DNA of 64,000 nucleotides from an uncultured Candidatus Melainabacteria bacterium (GCA_934747335.1 CAKVGS010000001.1:1-64000), one strand, 5' to 3'; numbered from the stretch's first letter, positions 8,810 to 16,795 are shown. Numbers and translations: made by a program. Notes: generated from the letters alone by a model not told the origin.

Positions 8810-9070
8810 TTGTTTGCGCTAACATACACATGACATAAATTCTGTATAGTTATTTATCCAAGCCGGAGTGCGGGAAATAGCATAAGATAGTCGCCTAACA
8901 AGTTTTTTACAGCAAGAAACTTAGTGATTGCACCAACGTTTATCACAAACAGAGGGTAAAAAATTTAGGAAAGACGCTGTGTTAGGAACCAAACGAGAAC
9001 AAAGTGAAACCGTAGGGAGGATTTTTATAGTAGCAATACAGAATCCAATTTACTAATATTATAAGAGGAT
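8810..9070 (+). promoter_or_regulatory. long structured 5' leader of the lytic transglycosylase, riboswitch-like
   Basis: The roughly 330 bases before the gene at 9075 hold no credible frame but several conserved-looking RNA elements: a GC-rich GCCGGAGTGCGGGAAATAG block (8862-8880), a long-range pairing CCTAAC (8894-8899) with GTTAGG (8981-8986), an internal hairpin GTGAT/ATCAC (8934-8946), and GGAACC (8985-8990) and GTAGGGAGG (9012-9020). A TATAGT -10-like element is at 8845-8850. Cell-wall hydrolase genes are classic targets of c-di-AMP (ydaO) riboswitches and some strings resemble that class, but the order of conserved blocks does not match, so the class is left open. Confidence 0.5.
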
Positions 9071-9074
9071 TTCA

Positions 9075-9698
9075 ATGATTAGAAAGACAGTCTTAACAAC
9101 TATGGCATTGCTTAGTTTGCTATGCGTTAGGGTGCAAGCTGCTCCAACTCAGGACGTAATTAAAGAAACCATTGTAAAACATTCAATCGAAATGAATGTT
9201 GACCCAGCGTTAGCTTTAAGTATCGCCAAAAAAGAATCCGGCTTTAGACACGAACTAAAAAGCCCTTATGGTGCGGTAGGTGTATTCCAACTGCTTCCAT
9301 CAACAGCACAAAGAATGGGTTTTAACCCTTATTACTTAAGCGAAAACATCAAAGCAGGCTTGACTTATTACAAGATGATGTACAAGATGTTTGGCTCAAC
9401 AGAATTGGCTTTGGCTGCTTATAATGCAGGCCCTGGCAATGTTAAAAAATTCGGCGGTTCAATTCCTCCTTATGGAGAAACAAGAAGATTTGTAAACCAA
9501 ATTATGGCAGAATACAATCAACAGAAGTTGAATCCCGATCCTGCAATCGTGAAAGTTAAACAGGCTCATGCTCCAATTACCCCTAAGGTAGCAAAAGCAT
9601 CAGGAGAAGTGAAACATTCGCCAAAAGCAGTTGAACTTCCAAACTTGAGGGAAATTCCTGAGGTAAGACACTCAGAACCTGCGATGGAAATTCTTTAA
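9075..9698 (+). CDS. secreted lytic transglycosylase, SLT domain
   Basis: This 207-residue exported enzyme cleaves the glycan strand of peptidoglycan between MurNAc and GlcNAc with formation of the 1,6-anhydro product. A signal peptide (residues 1-22, ending VQA) precedes an SLT/lysozyme-like domain: catalytic Glu54 in AKKESGF, then GVFQLLPSTAQRMG (about 73-86), and the family's ALAAYNAGPGNVKKFGG (about 115-131). The C-terminal 50 residues are Lys/Pro-rich and may bind the wall. It follows a long structured leader and ends in a clear terminator, so it is monocistronic. An AGAGGA ribosome binding site lies 7 bases before ATG. Confidence 0.9.
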   Translation: MIRKTVLTTMALLSLLCVRVQAAPTQDVIKETIVKHSIEMNVDPALALSIAKKESGFRHELKSPYGAVGVFQLLPSTAQRMGFNPYYLSENIKAGLTYYKMMYKMFGSTELALAAYNAGPGNVKKFGGSIPPYGETRRFVNQIMAEYNQQKLNPDPAIVKVKQAHAPITPKVAKASGEVKHSPKAVELPNLREIPEVRHSEPAMEIL

Positions 9699-9713
9699 GG
9701 TTTAGTTTTTGAA

Positions 9714-9744
9714 AAAAGGATGGCAGCAAGCCATCCTTTTTTTT
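9714..9744 (+). terminator. rho-independent terminator after the lytic transglycosylase
   Basis: GGATGGC (9718-9724) pairs with GCCATCC (9730-9736) over a 5-nt loop, followed by eight T. Confidence 0.9.
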
Positions 9745-9764
9745 GTGAAAAGTTAATGTTTTAT

Positions 9765-9836
9765 CACCCTCATTAGAGCTCCGCACGGCTTCTCCCTTCT
9801 GGGGAGAAGCTGCCCGAATGGCTGATGAGGGTGACA
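9765..9836. repeat. class I palindrome
   Basis: A nearly perfect 70-base palindrome: outer arms TCACCCTCAT and ATGAGGGTGA, inner arms GCTTCTCCC and GGGAGAAGC. Such a structure would form one long hairpin in RNA or single-stranded DNA. Confidence 0.8.
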
Positions 9837-9982
9837 TAGAAATTACAGAAACCCACCCATATCTGTACCGCTCAGCATGGCTTTGCTAACAGCTGTGACC
9901 TCCCTATCTATGGAGGTTCAAGACCACTTTGTCTGGTGGTTGTGCCGAAGGTGGAAAAATGGGGGATTAAATAAATCTTGGT

Positions 9983-10137
9983 TATTCCCTCTCTGGGGGA
10001 GAGGGTTAGGATGAGGGGTTAACAGGTCACAAAATAAACAAAGTATTAAATTTAGCCTACGGCTCGAACCCTCACCCGAATTTCTAAGTTTCGCAAGGCT
10101 CAACTTGAAATTCTGCCCTCTCCCAGAGAGAGGGTTG
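9983..10137. repeat. class I composite repeat with inner hairpin
   Basis: CCCTCTCTGGGGGAGAGGG (from 9984) and its counterpart CCCTCTCCCAGAGAGAGGG (10116-10134) flank an inner hairpin whose arms are GAATTTC...AAGTT (10078-10090) and AACTTGAAATTC (10102-10113). The inner unit recurs at 37074-37110 with compensated changes. Short copies of CCCTAT-TAT-GAGGTTCAAG lie just outside, near 9903 and 10173. The whole 9745-10241 stretch holds repeats only; I see no gene in it. Confidence 0.8.
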
Positions 10138-10241
10138 ATTCAAAAGTCGTTCGATTAATGCACTTTACTCATCCCTATTTATAGAGGTTCAAGGCCGAAA
10201 GAAAATAAAATTGAAAATAATTGTAAAGTTTTGTAAATAAA

Positions 10242-10356
10242 TTGACATGTAACTAGCAAAATTTTTTATTCACGCTTTTTAATAAAAACATAAAGCTCTC
10301 TCTTCTTATTTAAACGGACAGGCCTTGTTTCATATACACAAGGTCTTTTTTTTTTA
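10242..10356 (+). ncRNA. candidate small RNA or short terminated leader
   Basis: TTGACA (10242-10247), a 17-nt spacer and TTTATT (10265-10270) form a promoter-like unit. About 50 bases later there is a strong terminator: CCTTGT (10323-10328) pairs with ACAAGG (10337-10342), followed by ten T. The predicted RNA of roughly 80 nt contains no convincing frame. It ends just before the ECF-type promoter of the next operon, so it may be an independent small RNA or terminated upstream transcription insulating that operon. Confidence 0.4.
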
Positions 10357-10360
10357 TATT

Positions 10361-10386
10361 TGAACAATTTTAACTTCTTTTTCGTT
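10361..10386 (+). promoter_or_regulatory. ECF-sigma-type promoter of the anti-sigma/sigma operon
   Basis: TGAAC (10361-10365), 17 nt, then CGTT (10383-10386) fits the -35/-10 pattern of ECF sigma promoters (AAC and CGT cores). Autoregulation by the sigma factor at 10755 is the natural reading. Confidence 0.5.
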
Positions 10387-10410
10387 ATACTGATATAAGA
10401 GGTAAAACAA

Positions 10411-10758
10411 ATGGATAATAAATGCACGAAATACGAAGGATTATTTGTTTTTTCTGGCGATGAAACTTTAAAAAAGCACATCGAAGAATGCGATGAATGC
10501 CGTAAAGAAGCTGAAAAAATGGAAAAAGTTTCAGACTTATTAGACGAAGTAAAGTTTTATTATCACGCAAAAAATAAAAAACGCCCAAAATTCAAAGTTG
10601 CTTGCGCTATGTTATTGTTGTTATTCTCTACACTAACAGCAGGGATTGTTGTTTCAAATGACGACATTCTAGATTCTCTAAAATATGGCGACACATTGTC
10701 AGCAGAAGATTTAGGTTTTCCTGTCGACTCATACGGACTTTTGATGGTGGATGAATGA
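10411..10758 (+). CDS. membrane anti-sigma factor, zinc-finger type
   Basis: The 115-residue protein has an N-terminal cytosolic part with a HIEECDECR motif (His23, Cys27, Cys30), the ZAS-type zinc or redox-responsive anti-sigma signature. One transmembrane helix follows at about 68-82 and then a short outer part. It would hold the ECF sigma factor encoded next to it at the membrane. Its stop overlaps the start of the sigma gene in ATGA, so the two are translationally coupled. An AAGAGGTA ribosome binding site precedes the start, and the promoter is ECF-like. The order anti-sigma before sigma is less common than the reverse. Confidence 0.75.
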   Translation: MDNKCTKYEGLFVFSGDETLKKHIEECDECRKEAEKMEKVSDLLDEVKFYYHAKNKKRPKFKVACAMLLLLFSTLTAGIVVSNDDILDSLKYGDTLSAEDLGFPVDSYGLLMVDE

Positions 10759-11252
10759 ATTTCAACGAAATAATTAATGCGAACAAACAAAACATTAAAA
10801 ATATAATAAAACTAATAACAAAACAAGAAAACGAAGATATAGAACAAGAGGTTTATATCAAGCTTTGGAAGAATGCCGAAAAGTATGAAGAACGGGGTTC
10901 TCTAAAAAGCTGGGTAAATACGATTGCAAAAAATACATCAAAAGATTACCTAAAATCAGCGGTTGTAAAAAATGAACAAAATTCAACTTCTGATGATTTA
11001 GTTTTGTGCAATATTAAAGACAAAAAGCGTTCTCCTGAAGATTGTGTTATCGTAAGCGAAAGACAAAAAAGAATTATTAAAGCAGTAGATAATTTAAAAC
11101 CGAAATTTAGAGAAGTTATTATGCTTTGTGAAATATATGGTTTTACTTACGAGGAAGCCTCAAAGAAATTAAATTGTCCGATTGGTACTATAAAATCAAG
11201 AATTTATAACGCAAAAAAAGAATTAGCAGAAGTTTTACAAGATTTATTATAA
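10755..11252 (+). CDS. ECF-family RNA polymerase sigma factor
   Basis: The 165-residue protein has the two ECF domains. Sigma-2 spans about 10-75 with DIEQEVYIKLWKNAEKYEERGSLKSW and an IAKN motif. Sigma-4 spans about 108-160 with FREVIMLCEIYGFTYEEASKKL and the recognition helix around CPIGTIKSRIYNAKKEL. It directs transcription of an envelope-stress-type regulon when released from the upstream anti-sigma factor. Overlap of 4 nt with the anti-sigma gene and a 14-nt gap to the LTxxQ protein make a three-gene operon, similar in logic to CnrYXH-type metal sensing. Target genes are unknown except the likely autoregulated promoter. Confidence 0.9.
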   Translation: MNFNEIINANKQNIKNIIKLITKQENEDIEQEVYIKLWKNAEKYEERGSLKSWVNTIAKNTSKDYLKSAVVKNEQNSTSDDLVLCNIKDKKRSPEDCVIVSERQKRIIKAVDNLKPKFREVIMLCEIYGFTYEEASKKLNCPIGTIKSRIYNAKKELAEVLQDLL

Positions 11253-11266
11253 AAAGAGAGGTAAAA

Positions 11267-11788
11267 ATGAAAAAATTAGTAATTTTAGCTTGCGCATTAT
11301 GTTTAATGTCAACAGCGGTTTCTGCCGGTGAAGAATTCAAACGACCGGATTACAAAAATCCGCCTTCTAAAGAAGAAATGGCAAAAATCAGAAAAGCAAG
11401 AGAAGCTGCTTTTGAACAAAAATTAGGTTTAACAGAGACTCAAAAAGCGAAAGCAAAAGAAATTCGCCAAAAAGGTCACAAAGAAATGAAACCGATTATG
11501 GATAAAATTAAAGACAAACGCAAAGAAGCAGAAATGGTTAAGATGTCAAGAATTGCTGGTTGGGTTCAAGAAGAAAGATTGAATGCAATTGACAAAGATA
11601 TCAGGAACTTAGAAAAGAAAGCTAATGTAATTCGCAAGAAAAACATGAAAGAATTTGAATCAATTTTAACAAAAGACCAAAAGAAAATTCTTGAAGAAAT
11701 GAAAAAAGAAGGCAGACAAAAATTCGAAGCAGGACAAAGACCTTGTCCTTGTCCCGAACAAAATAATCCGCCTGAGATTGCAAAATAA
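11267..11788 (+). CDS. periplasmic LTxxQ (Spy/CpxP/CnrX-like) protein
   Basis: A signal peptide (1-20, ending VSAG) leads a 150-residue, highly charged, all-helical protein with two LTxxQ motifs: LTETQ (about 55-59) and LTKDQ (about 134-138). This is the hallmark of Spy, CpxP, ZraP and CnrX-type periplasmic chaperones or sensors. The C-terminus carries CPCPEQ, which could bind metal or sense redox. In the same operon as an anti-sigma and an ECF sigma factor it is probably the periplasmic sensor or a chaperone made on induction. AGAGAGG lies seven bases before ATG. A terminator follows. Confidence 0.8.
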   Translation: MKKLVILACALCLMSTAVSAGEEFKRPDYKNPPSKEEMAKIRKAREAAFEQKLGLTETQKAKAKEIRQKGHKEMKPIMDKIKDKRKEAEMVKMSRIAGWVQEERLNAIDKDIRNLEKKANVIRKKNMKEFESILTKDQKKILEEMKKEGRQKFEAGQRPCPCPEQNNPPEIAK

Positions 11789-11797
11789 AAGATTTAA

Positions 11798-11833
11798 GAG
11801 GATGTTCAAAAAGCTTGAACATCCTCTTTTAGT
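11798..11833 (+). terminator. bidirectional terminator
   Basis: AGAGGATGTTCAA pairs with TTGAACATCCTCT around an AAAGC loop, followed by TTTTAGTTT. It separates the LTxxQ gene from the convergent small gene at 11834. Confidence 0.9.
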
Positions 11834-11983
11834 TTAAATCAACAAATAATTATTTTCTGTGTTTGGGATGAATGTTTTTTTGTAGTTTTTAGGGACTTCG
11901 ATATAAACATATTCCGTTTTCTTTTTTAGTCCGCACAAGCCGATTACTGAGTCGTGTTTGAAAAAGTTTTTGATAAATTGCAT
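11834..11983 (-). CDS. unknown 49-residue protein
   Basis: I choose the ATG at 11983 because GGAAGGA stands seven bases upstream; the frame could extend further but without a ribosome binding site. The product begins MQFIKNFFKHDSVIGLCG, is basic, and ends NTENNYLLI, without a clear membrane segment. No family is recognised. It is divergent from the DUF1858 gene, with which it shares a promoter region around 12005-12020, and convergent with the LTxxQ gene. It may be a lineage-specific small protein. Confidence 0.55.
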   Translation of the reverse strand: MQFIKNFFKHDSVIGLCGLKKKTEYVYIEVPKNYKKTFIPNTENNYLLI

Positions 11984-12067
11984 ATTTAATTCCTTCCATA
12001 AGTATGTTATAATCACGATATTAATTTAAGGATTTGTTTTTATAAGTCAAGAAAAGGAGTATAAAAA

Positions 12068-12268
12068 ATGGCAAAAGTTACTAAAGAAATGGGAATCATG
12101 GAAATCGTTCAACAACATCCTGAAGCAGTTGCAGTTTTCCAAAAATATGGCATGGGCTGTATTGGTTGTGCAGCAGCACACTTTGAAAACCTTGAAGCCG
12201 GCGCTAAGGTTCACGGCTTTAATGCTGATGACATGGTTGCAGAAATCAATTCTTTGATTGAAGAATAG
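12068..12268 (+). CDS. DUF1858 / hybrid-cluster-associated redox disulfide protein
   Basis: The 66-residue protein belongs to the small DUF1858 family, often next to hybrid cluster proteins. It shows the typical start with a helix (GIMEIVQQHPEAVAVFQKYGMGC) and the CIGC motif (Cys31 and Cys34) that can form a redox disulfide or bind a metal. Length is normal. AAAAGGAG lies nine bases before ATG, and TATAAT near 12008-12013 is a good -10. No hybrid cluster protein is in the window; role is unknown, presumably anaerobic redox chemistry. Confidence 0.85.
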   Translation: MAKVTKEMGIMEIVQQHPEAVAVFQKYGMGCIGCAAAHFENLEAGAKVHGFNADDMVAEINSLIEE

Positions 12269-12330
12269 TGGTTATAACACCTTCACTACAAGAGGCATTT
12301 CTGTTTAAGAAAGAATAGTTAATAAAAAGC

Positions 12331-12434
12331 TGGATTGCTTCAGGCTAATCGCCTTCGCAATGACGGCACACTTGGAGTCTAGACGCCAAGTCATTGCGAG
12401 GAGCAACGATTATTTTGGGCGACGAAGCAATCCA
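12331..12434. repeat. class II palindromic repeat
   Basis: Terminal inverted repeats TGGATTGCTTC and GAAGCAATCCA bound a 104-base unit containing CGCAATGACGG and a further TCATTGCGAGG. Related copies are at 15371-15475 and 55373-55475. The surrounding 12269-12516 stretch holds nothing else that I can support. Confidence 0.8.
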
Positions 12435-12516
12435 TATTAACTTAGATTTTTGTAGGACAGTAGTGCCGAAGGCGGGAGAGGGTGTTTTAAACTTATAAAT
12501 ATTTAGGAGATTTATT

Positions 12517-12939
12517 TTGTTAGCATGGCATTTTTTATGTATAATCGGTATTGCTTTTGTAATACTTGAAATTTTTACACCAAGTATGTTCTTTTTGAAC
12601 TTCGCTCTAGCAGCTTTTATAACGGCAGGTATTTCGTTAATCACATTGAATAAATTTGCTTTGGTATTAGCGTTTTTCTTGTTATCCTTCTTGTCTTTTG
12701 TGTTTTTAAGACCAATTCTTTTAAGACGTAATTCTAAAGACACAGAAACCGGCATGGAAGGCAAATACATAGGTAAAACAGCAAGAGTAACTGAAGAAGT
12801 TACGGCTGAGTGTGGTGTTATTACAATTTATGGCGAACGTTGGGAAGCCAGATGTGAAAACGGTGAGATAATTCCCGTTGGAGCAGAAGTTAAAATATTA
12901 AGAAACGATAGTTTAATAATGTATGTAACAAAAGTTTAG
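12517..12939 (+). CDS. NfeD-like membrane protein
   Basis: The 140-residue inner-membrane protein has three or four hydrophobic helices (about 2-72) and a C-terminal OB-fold domain (about 80-140: GKYIGKTARVTEEV ... ILRNDSLIMYV), the NfeD1b layout. It is paired with a stomatin-like SPFH protein 9 nt downstream, the standard partner in membrane microdomain organisation. I use the TTG start at 12517 because AGGAG sits seven bases upstream; no ATG upstream fits. Confidence 0.85.
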   Translation: MLAWHFLCIIGIAFVILEIFTPSMFFLNFALAAFITAGISLITLNKFALVLAFFLLSFLSFVFLRPILLRRNSKDTETGMEGKYIGKTARVTEEVTAECGVITIYGERWEARCENGEIIPVGAEVKILRNDSLIMYVTKV

Positions 12940-12948
12940 GAGAGAGTT

Positions 12949-13923
12949 ATGATTTCATTATCAATTTTTTTGATTGCCTTGGCACTCGTTTTTGTATCAA
13001 AAGGTGTTGTTATTGTGCAACAAGCAGAAGTAGTTATCATAGAACGTTTAGGTAAGTTCGATAGAGTTCTTCAATCAGGTTTTAATTTTATTATTCCTGT
13101 GATTGAAGCACCGCGTGCAATTGATTGGAAGGTTACGCAAAAAGGCTTTGACGGTTCAAGTTATTCGGTTATACAAAAAAGAACTAAGATTGACTTGAGA
13201 GAAGCTGTTTATGATTTCCCTCGCCAAAACGTAATTACTAAAGATAACGTTTCAATCAGCATCAACGCGCTTTTGTATTTCCAAATTGTTGACCCTAAAT
13301 CAGCTGTTTATGAAATTCAAAATTTACCAGAAGCTATTGAAAAACTGACACAAACTAACTTGAGAAACCTTGTTGGCCAACTTGATTTGGACGAAAGCTT
13401 AGTTTCAAGAGATAAAATTAACCATGAATTAAGAGCAATTTTGGATGACGCTACAAATAAATGGGGTGTAAAAGTTAACAGAGTTGAACTTCAAGACATT
13501 ATTCCTCCAACTGATATTCAATCAGCAATGGAAAAACAAATGAAGGCTGAAAGAGATAGACGTGCGGCTATTCTTGAAGCAGAAGGTTTGAAAAAATCTG
13601 CAGTATTAAAAGCAGAAGGTGAGAAGGAAGCTGCAATTAACCGAGCAGAAGGTGAAAAGAAAGCAAACATTTTACGCGCAGAAGGTGTTGCTCAAGCCAG
13701 AATCTTGGAAGCTGACGGTGAAAAAGAAGCTATCCAAAGAATTATCAACGCTTTAGCTGACAAAGGTCAGCCTGATAAATATTTAATCGCGATGAAATAT
13801 TTAGAAACAATGCAGGCTATTACAAGCGGTCAAGACAACAAAGTTGTTTACATGCCATATGAAGCAACGGGTATTTTGAGTTCTGTTGATGGTATTAAGC
13901 AAATGTTTGATGCTAATAAATAA
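12949..13923 (+). CDS. SPFH/band 7 (stomatin-like) protein
   Basis: The 324-residue protein starts with one membrane-anchoring hydrophobic segment (1-22) followed by the SPFH domain (GKFDRVLQSGFNFIIPVIE ... LRNLVGQLDLDE) and a long Ala/Glu/Lys-rich coiled coil (about 200-270) with repeated AEGEK units. Such proteins oligomerise into cage or raft-like assemblies and modulate membrane proteases. GGAGAG lies just upstream of the ATG. The gene follows the NfeD-like gene in one operon and ends at a strong bidirectional terminator. Confidence 0.9.
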   Translation: MISLSIFLIALALVFVSKGVVIVQQAEVVIIERLGKFDRVLQSGFNFIIPVIEAPRAIDWKVTQKGFDGSSYSVIQKRTKIDLREAVYDFPRQNVITKDNVSISINALLYFQIVDPKSAVYEIQNLPEAIEKLTQTNLRNLVGQLDLDESLVSRDKINHELRAILDDATNKWGVKVNRVELQDIIPPTDIQSAMEKQMKAERDRRAAILEAEGLKKSAVLKAEGEKEAAINRAEGEKKANILRAEGVAQARILEADGEKEAIQRIINALADKGQPDKYLIAMKYLETMQAITSGQDNKVVYMPYEATGILSSVDGIKQMFDANK

Positions 13924-13937
13924 TAAAAAGTTTATGA

Positions 13938-13978
13938 AAAACGGTGCGCTTTAAAGTTTTAAGCGCACCGTTTTTATT
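13938..13978. terminator. bidirectional terminator between SPFH gene and mnmE
   Basis: ACGGTGCGCTT pairs with AAGCGCACCGT around an AAAGTTTT loop, with A and T tracts on both sides, so it can stop both convergent genes. Confidence 0.9.
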
Positions 13979-15302
13979 TTCCTATGCAAAAATGCTCAAA
14001 TACATTGTCTAAAATGTTGTCTGTTACAAGTTCGCCTGTTAATTCATCAAGTGCAAGAAGTGCAGATTTTACATCAATTGAAATTAAGTCTTGTAATTCG
14101 TTTAAGTTAGAAGCCAAAAATGCTTGTTCAATCGCTGTTTTAGCTTTCTCTAAACAAGTTTGTTGACGAGCGTTTGTCACAAATTCCAAGCCTTCAGGCT
14201 GAATATCGCAAACTTTTTGTTTAAGAAGTTCTTTTAGTTCACTTACTCCTTCGCCTGTTAATGCTGAAATACAAAGTGCATCCTCTGTTTTAGCTAAATC
14301 AGCCTTATTAGCTATTAGAATATAATTTTTGTCTTTCAAAAGTTCCAAAACTTCTTTATCTTCATTGTCTAAACCTTTTGACGCATCATAAATAAACAAA
14401 ACCAAATCTGCTTCATCTAAAGATTGTTTAGAATATTCAATACCGATTTTTTCAACTTTTGAAACCTCGTCATCTTCTCTAATTCCTGCTGTATCAATAA
14501 GTGTTACAGGGATTCCTAAATCCAAAGTTTCGCGCAAAACATCACGAGTTGTACCGGCTATATCAGTAACAATTGCTCTATCAAGACTCAAAAGGGCGTT
14601 AAAAAGTGAAGATTTGCCAACATTAGGTTTGCCGACAATTGCAACAGATGCGCCTTGTCTAAAGATATTAGAAGTTTTTGCACCTGCTAAAACATGATTT
14701 ATTTTTGATAAAATATTTTCAAAACTTTCGGTCAAATATGAGTATTCAGGTTCTCTGACATCTTCAGGAAAATCAATCCCCGCCATAATTTTTGATAAAA
14801 CTTCAAAAATATCATTTCTTATTTCGCCGATTTTTTCTTTTAAAACACCTGAAAGATTTTTCATTGAAACAGTTGCAAAATCAGAAGTTTTAGCGTGAAT
14901 AATATCTGCTACTGATTCTGCTTGAGATAAATCCATTCTTTTATTTAAAAACGCTCGTTTCGTAAACTCGCCTTTTTCAGCCATTCTTGCACCGTTTTTC
15001 AAAACAAGGTTAAGAATATTTTTTACAACGTTAATCCCGCCATGGCATTGAATTTCGATTACATCTTCGCCGGTGTAACTATTTGGCGCAAAAAACGGAA
15101 GTACGATTACTTCGTCTATTTTTGTATCACCATCTTTTATCCAACCGTGATTAAATGTTCTAGGTTTAAAATTTGTGTTTGTAAAAATTTTATTTATGAT
15201 TTCAAAAGCTTTATCGCCTGAAATTCTGATTACACCGACTCCACCCATTCCAAGTGGGGTTGCAGGTGCAGTAATTGTATCAAATTCTTCTATTATGTTC
15301 AT
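13974..15302 (-). CDS. mnmE: tRNA uridine-5-carboxymethylaminomethyl modification GTPase
   Basis: MnmE works with MnmG to place cmnm5 groups on the wobble uridine of certain tRNAs. The 442-residue product begins MNIIEEFDTITAPATPLG, the family N-terminal folate-binding domain; the G domain has GKPNVGKSSLFN (P-loop), DIAGTTRDV, DTAGIRE and NKAD; the C-terminus is CIGK, with the family's essential cysteine. The frame extends 58 codons upstream, but those codons translate the class II repeat at 15371-15475, so I place the start at 15302. mnmG is not in the window. Confidence 0.95.
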   Translation of the reverse strand: MNIIEEFDTITAPATPLGMGGVGVIRISGDKAFEIINKIFTNTNFKPRTFNHGWIKDGDTKIDEVIVLPFFAPNSYTGEDVIEIQCHGGINVVKNILNLVLKNGARMAEKGEFTKRAFLNKRMDLSQAESVADIIHAKTSDFATVSMKNLSGVLKEKIGEIRNDIFEVLSKIMAGIDFPEDVREPEYSYLTESFENILSKINHVLAGAKTSNIFRQGASVAIVGKPNVGKSSLFNALLSLDRAIVTDIAGTTRDVLRETLDLGIPVTLIDTAGIREDDEVSKVEKIGIEYSKQSLDEADLVLFIYDASKGLDNEDKEVLELLKDKNYILIANKADLAKTEDALCISALTGEGVSELKELLKQKVCDIQPEGLEFVTNARQQTCLEKAKTAIEQAFLASNLNELQDLISIDVKSALLALDELTGELVTDNILDNVFEHFCIGK

Positions 15303-15370
15303 AAAACAATTGTACCTCAAAAATATTCGACTTATAATTAATAATAAGAGGATTCTTAAAGACCTTTTTA

Positions 15371-15475
15371 TGGATTGCCACGGCTCTAATCGAGCCTCGC
15401 AATGACAGCCGGTTTGAAAGTGTAACGCCAAGTCATTGCGAGGAACAATTACAATTTTAGTGACGAAGCAATCCA
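15371..15475. repeat. class II palindromic repeat
   Basis: TGGATTGCC at the left end and GGCGA-like GACGAAGCAATCCA at the right end flank CCTCGCAATGACAG and AAGTCATTGCGAGG. The right half matches the copy at 12331-12434 closely. It sits between the divergent mnmE and murF genes. Confidence 0.8.
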
Positions 15476-15499
15476 TCTATCGAAAAAAAGAGAGTAAAC

Positions 15500-16795
15500 A
15501 TGAAAATCAAAGAACTAATTGAAGCAACAAATGCAAAAGTAATCAAACCTATTGACGAAAATTTAGACGTCAAGATTTCCACAGACACAAGAACTATTAA
15601 AGACGGTGATTTTTATTTACCTTTAAAAGGTGCGTCTTTTGATGGCGAAAAATTTATTAACCAAGCACTGGAAAAAGGTGCTGTTGGTGCGTTTTGTACA
15701 AAAGATGGCGGGAATTTGCAGGTTGCAGATACTCTGACGGCTTATTTAGAACTCGCTAATTACAGACGCAAAAAACTTAATTTCAAAGTCGTTGCTATTA
15801 CGGGAAGTTCAGGAAAAACAACAACTAAAGAGCTTGTAGCTTCAACTTTAAGCGAAAAATTTAAAACATTCAAAACTCCATTAAACCACAATAACGAAAT
15901 AGGTTTTTGCCAAACAATTTTTGAAACACCTGATGATACAGAGGTTTTGGTTTTGGAAATGGGTATGCGTGGTTTGGGCGAAATTGAGCTTTTATCTAAA
16001 TATTCTGAACCTGATATAACAATAATTTCAAATGTAGGCACTGCACACATCGGACGTTTAGGCTCAAGAGAAAATATTGCAAAGGCTAAATGTGAAATTG
16101 TTAAATATCAACGAGGAAATGTATTTATAGCGCACGATGACGAACTTATCAAAAAAACAGTTGAATTTAACGGTGAAAAAATTTTTTATTCTATAAAAGA
16201 TGTAGACATTTTGGAAAAATCAGCACATTATTCAAAATTCAAATACAAAAATGAAATTTTTGAACTTAATGTAGGTGGTGATTATAATATTGAAAACGCT
16301 CTTGCAGCAATCAATGCAGGTTTAAAACTTGGAATGAATTTTGAAGAAATTAAAAGAGGCTTGAAAAAATATGCTCCTATTGAAAAGCGTTGGGAAGCAA
16401 CTCAAGCTGGCGGATATGAAATCATAAACGACAGCTATAACGCTAACCCTGAATCAATGCGAGCTTTTGTGGATACAATCTTTGAACTTTATGACAAGTA
16501 TGCACTTGTTCTTGGTGATATGGGAGAATTAGGAGAAGATGAAGTTCGCTATCACAGAGAACTGGGTGAATATATCAACAATCATAAAAAACTTGCGTCT
16601 GACACAACAGTTATCACGATTGGAAAATTATCTAAAAATATTTCGGATGCGATAACAAATTGCAACTCAAAGCATTTTGATACTATCGAGGATGCGATTA
16701 ATTATATAAAATCGAATATAAAACCTGAATATAAATTATTTTTAAAAGCATCAAGAAGCATGAAATTTGAACGAATTATTGATTTGCTCAAATGA
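15500..16795 (+). CDS. murF: UDP-MurNAc-tripeptide D-Ala-D-Ala ligase
   Basis: MurF adds D-Ala-D-Ala to UDP-MurNAc-tripeptide in the cytosol, the last soluble step of peptidoglycan precursor synthesis. The 431-residue protein has an N-terminal UDP-binding domain (STDTRTIKDGDFYLPLKG), the ATP-binding GSSGKTTTK (about 99-107), the conserved EMGMRGLGEI and NVGTAHIGRLGS, and the C-terminal DSYNANPESM and LGDMGELGE segments. Length is normal. The AGAG site before ATG is weak but usable. It stands alone here, away from other mur genes; its upstream space is the class II repeat. Confidence 0.95.
   Translation: MKIKELIEATNAKVIKPIDENLDVKISTDTRTIKDGDFYLPLKGASFDGEKFINQALEKGAVGAFCTKDGGNLQVADTLTAYLELANYRRKKLNFKVVAITGSSGKTTTKELVASTLSEKFKTFKTPLNHNNEIGFCQTIFETPDDTEVLVLEMGMRGLGEIELLSKYSEPDITIISNVGTAHIGRLGSRENIAKAKCEIVKYQRGNVFIAHDDELIKKTVEFNGEKIFYSIKDVDILEKSAHYSKFKYKNEIFELNVGGDYNIENALAAINAGLKLGMNFEEIKRGLKKYAPIEKRWEATQAGGYEIINDSYNANPESMRAFVDTIFELYDKYALVLGDMGELGEDEVRYHRELGEYINNHKKLASDTTVITIGKLSKNISDAITNCNSKHFDTIEDAINYIKSNIKPEYKLFLKASRSMKFERIIDLLK

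Noticed and set aside
8810..9070. Firm call of a c-di-AMP riboswitch
   Set aside because: GGAACC and GTAGGGA strings resemble it, but the conserved blocks that should follow GTAGGG are missing, so the class was left open.
9745..10241. CRISPR-like repeat array
   Set aside because: Repeats are palindromic, few, inverted and unevenly spaced; there are no regular spacers or cas genes.
10266..10790. Minus-strand frames opposite the anti-sigma gene
   Set aside because: They are shadows of the plus-strand gene, which has a ribosome binding site, motif and operon context.
15303..15476. 58-residue N-terminal extension of MnmE
   Set aside because: It is the translation of the class II repeat; the conserved start of MnmE is at 15302.
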